From: an uncultured Bacteroidales bacterium
GTDB taxonomy: Bacteria; Bacteroidota; Bacteroidia; Bacteroidales; P3
NCBI GenBank assembly: GCA_947174375.1
Contig: CAMWIS010000088.1
Span: forward strand, 1 to 6,809
DNA length: 6,809 bases
Reading direction: 5' to 3'
The notes under the pieces were generated by a model that was not told the DNA's origin, did not search any database, and was given only the letters and a program-made list of their open reading frames with translations. The number at the start of each line of letters is the position of its first letter. Position 1 is the first letter of the stretch. A program made the translations under genes and the position numbers. This document shows positions 6,241 through 6,809 of the stretch, piece by piece.

Positions 6241-6274
6241 CCGTCGGTATGCTTTTCGAGGCCCAAGCCGACGG
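6241..6274 (+). promoter_or_regulatory. Stem-loop with UUCG tetraloop in the lipoprotein leader
   Basis: CCGTCGG (6241-6247) and CCGACGG (6268-6274) form a perfect 7-bp stem. Inside it, GCTT (6251-6254) and AGGC (6259-6262) form 4 more pairs, one of them G-U, closing a TTCG tetraloop at 6255-6258. The hairpin ends 15 nt before the GTG start codon, and no T-run follows. It could protect the mRNA 5' end or control ribosome access; I recognise no known riboswitch class. Confidence 0.5.
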
Positions 6275-6289
6275 CTAAAATTAGAGACT

Positions 6290-6809
6290 GTGAAAAGAAT
6301 CGCCGCCTATTTAGGGTTGATGGTGATCGTGTCGGTGCTGTCGGTCTCCTGTTACAGGGAGGAAGACTTCAATCTGAAGATGATTGCCAACGAACAGGAT
6401 GTCAATTACGATTTGGCCATACCCTTGTTTGAAACCCGGCTTACCATCGCCAACCTGTTGAGTATCTTCGGTCGGCCGGAGAATTTCCCGACCGCATCGG
6501 ATGGATTGGTTCATTTGGTTTATGCGCTGGACAAACCGTTGCGTTTTGATATCGGCAATCAAATCAGCATTCCCAATGTGCCGCTCGGCAATTTTGAAAT
6601 TTCCGGTGTGCCGTATTGGAAGAACGATACGGTTATTTCGGTCACGCAACGCGATACCATCGGTATTGATATCCGCGGCCTGAAGGCGGGCGCGGCCCTT
6701 GACCGGATTACGTTGGATTCGATGGAAATTACGCTTAACGGGAATTACGGGCTCGGCATGGCCTCCACGCTGGATGTCGTCTTCATCAATCTCCGCCGGA
6801 ACGGTCAGC
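6290..6809 (+). CDS. Predicted lipoprotein of unknown function (N-terminal part)
   Basis: The specific function is not recognised. The reading frame is open from the GTG at 6290 to the window end, giving 173 codons. Residues 2-20 (KRIAAYLGLMVIVSVLSVS) form a lipoprotein signal peptide ending at Cys21. The GTG start is chosen because it supplies the basic Lys-Arg; the in-frame ATG at 6320 would leave only a short hydrophobic stretch, and no in-frame ATG lies in the leader. A weak AGAG lies 4-7 nt upstream. After Cys21 come YREED, acidic residues resembling the Bacteroidota lipoprotein surface-export signal. The mature part has DLAIPLFETRLTIANLL (41-57), a pattern I recall from uncharacterised Bacteroidota lipoproteins, then alternating hydrophobic segments consistent with beta strands (for example 141-168). 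Codon use is less GC-rich than in the nnrD operon. The C-terminus and downstream genes are not visible. An envelope location is likely. Confidence 0.8.
   Translation, partial: MKRIAAYLGLMVIVSVLSVSCYREEDFNLKMIANEQDVNYDLAIPLFETRLTIANLLSIFGRPENFPTASDGLVHLVYALDKPLRFDIGNQISIPNVPLGNFEISGVPYWKNDTVISVTQRDTIGIDIRGLKAGAALDRITLDSMEITLNGNYGLGMASTLDVVFINLRRNGQ

Noticed and set aside
1..6809. CRISPR array, insertion sequence, phage genes, or toxin-antitoxin pair.
   Set aside because: No spaced direct repeats, transposase motifs, terminal inverted repeats, phage proteins or paired small genes are visible on either strand.

Overview
The window looks like chromosomal DNA from a GC-rich member of the Bacteroidota, probably order Bacteroidales. 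The signs are promoters of the Bacteroidota type (TTTG, about 20 nt, TAnnTTTG), A-rich translation starts without clear Shine-Dalgarno sites, the protein families present, and a lipoprotein whose acidic residues just after the lipid cysteine resemble a Bacteroidota surface-export signal. The genus cannot be named from this sequence. I see no insertion sequence, CRISPR array, rRNA or convincing tRNA, and no phage gene.

Layout. (1) 1-851, minus strand: the N-terminal 283 codons of a secreted MltD-like lytic transglycosylase that cuts peptidoglycan; its C-terminus lies outside the window. (2) 852-988: a compact divergent intergenic region with a near-perfect minus-strand promoter and a leader that can form GC-rich hairpins. 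(3) 989-4646, plus strand: a tight three-gene run. It holds a stand-alone ADP/ATP-dependent NAD(P)H-hydrate dehydratase (nnrD), a periplasmic S41 C-terminal-processing protease with a PDZ domain, and the tRNA t6A dehydratase TcdA. The gaps are 13 and 3 nt, so one transcript is likely. (4) 4647-4782: promoter and structured leader of the next gene. (5) 4783-6117: a hexameric-type glutamate dehydrogenase, probably transcribed alone, with its own promoter and a strong intrinsic terminator at 6141-6178. (6) 6179-6289: a promoter with ideal spacing and a stem-loop leader. (7) 6290-6809: the N-terminal part of an unrecognised lipoprotein that starts with GTG and runs off the window.

How the genes fit together. 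The nnrD/S41/tcdA run groups three housekeeping functions: nicotinamide cofactor repair, cleavage of exported proteins, and tRNA modification. They share no substrate, so co-transcription may only mean shared constitutive expression. Glutamate dehydrogenase joins ammonia and 2-oxoglutarate metabolism; its codon use suggests very high expression, and its cofactor-site residues look like the NAD type rather than the NADP type.

I found no clear previously undescribed system. The points most worth checking are the dehydratase lacking its usual fused epimerase partner, the cofactor signature of the glutamate dehydrogenase, and the stem-loops in three 5' leaders.
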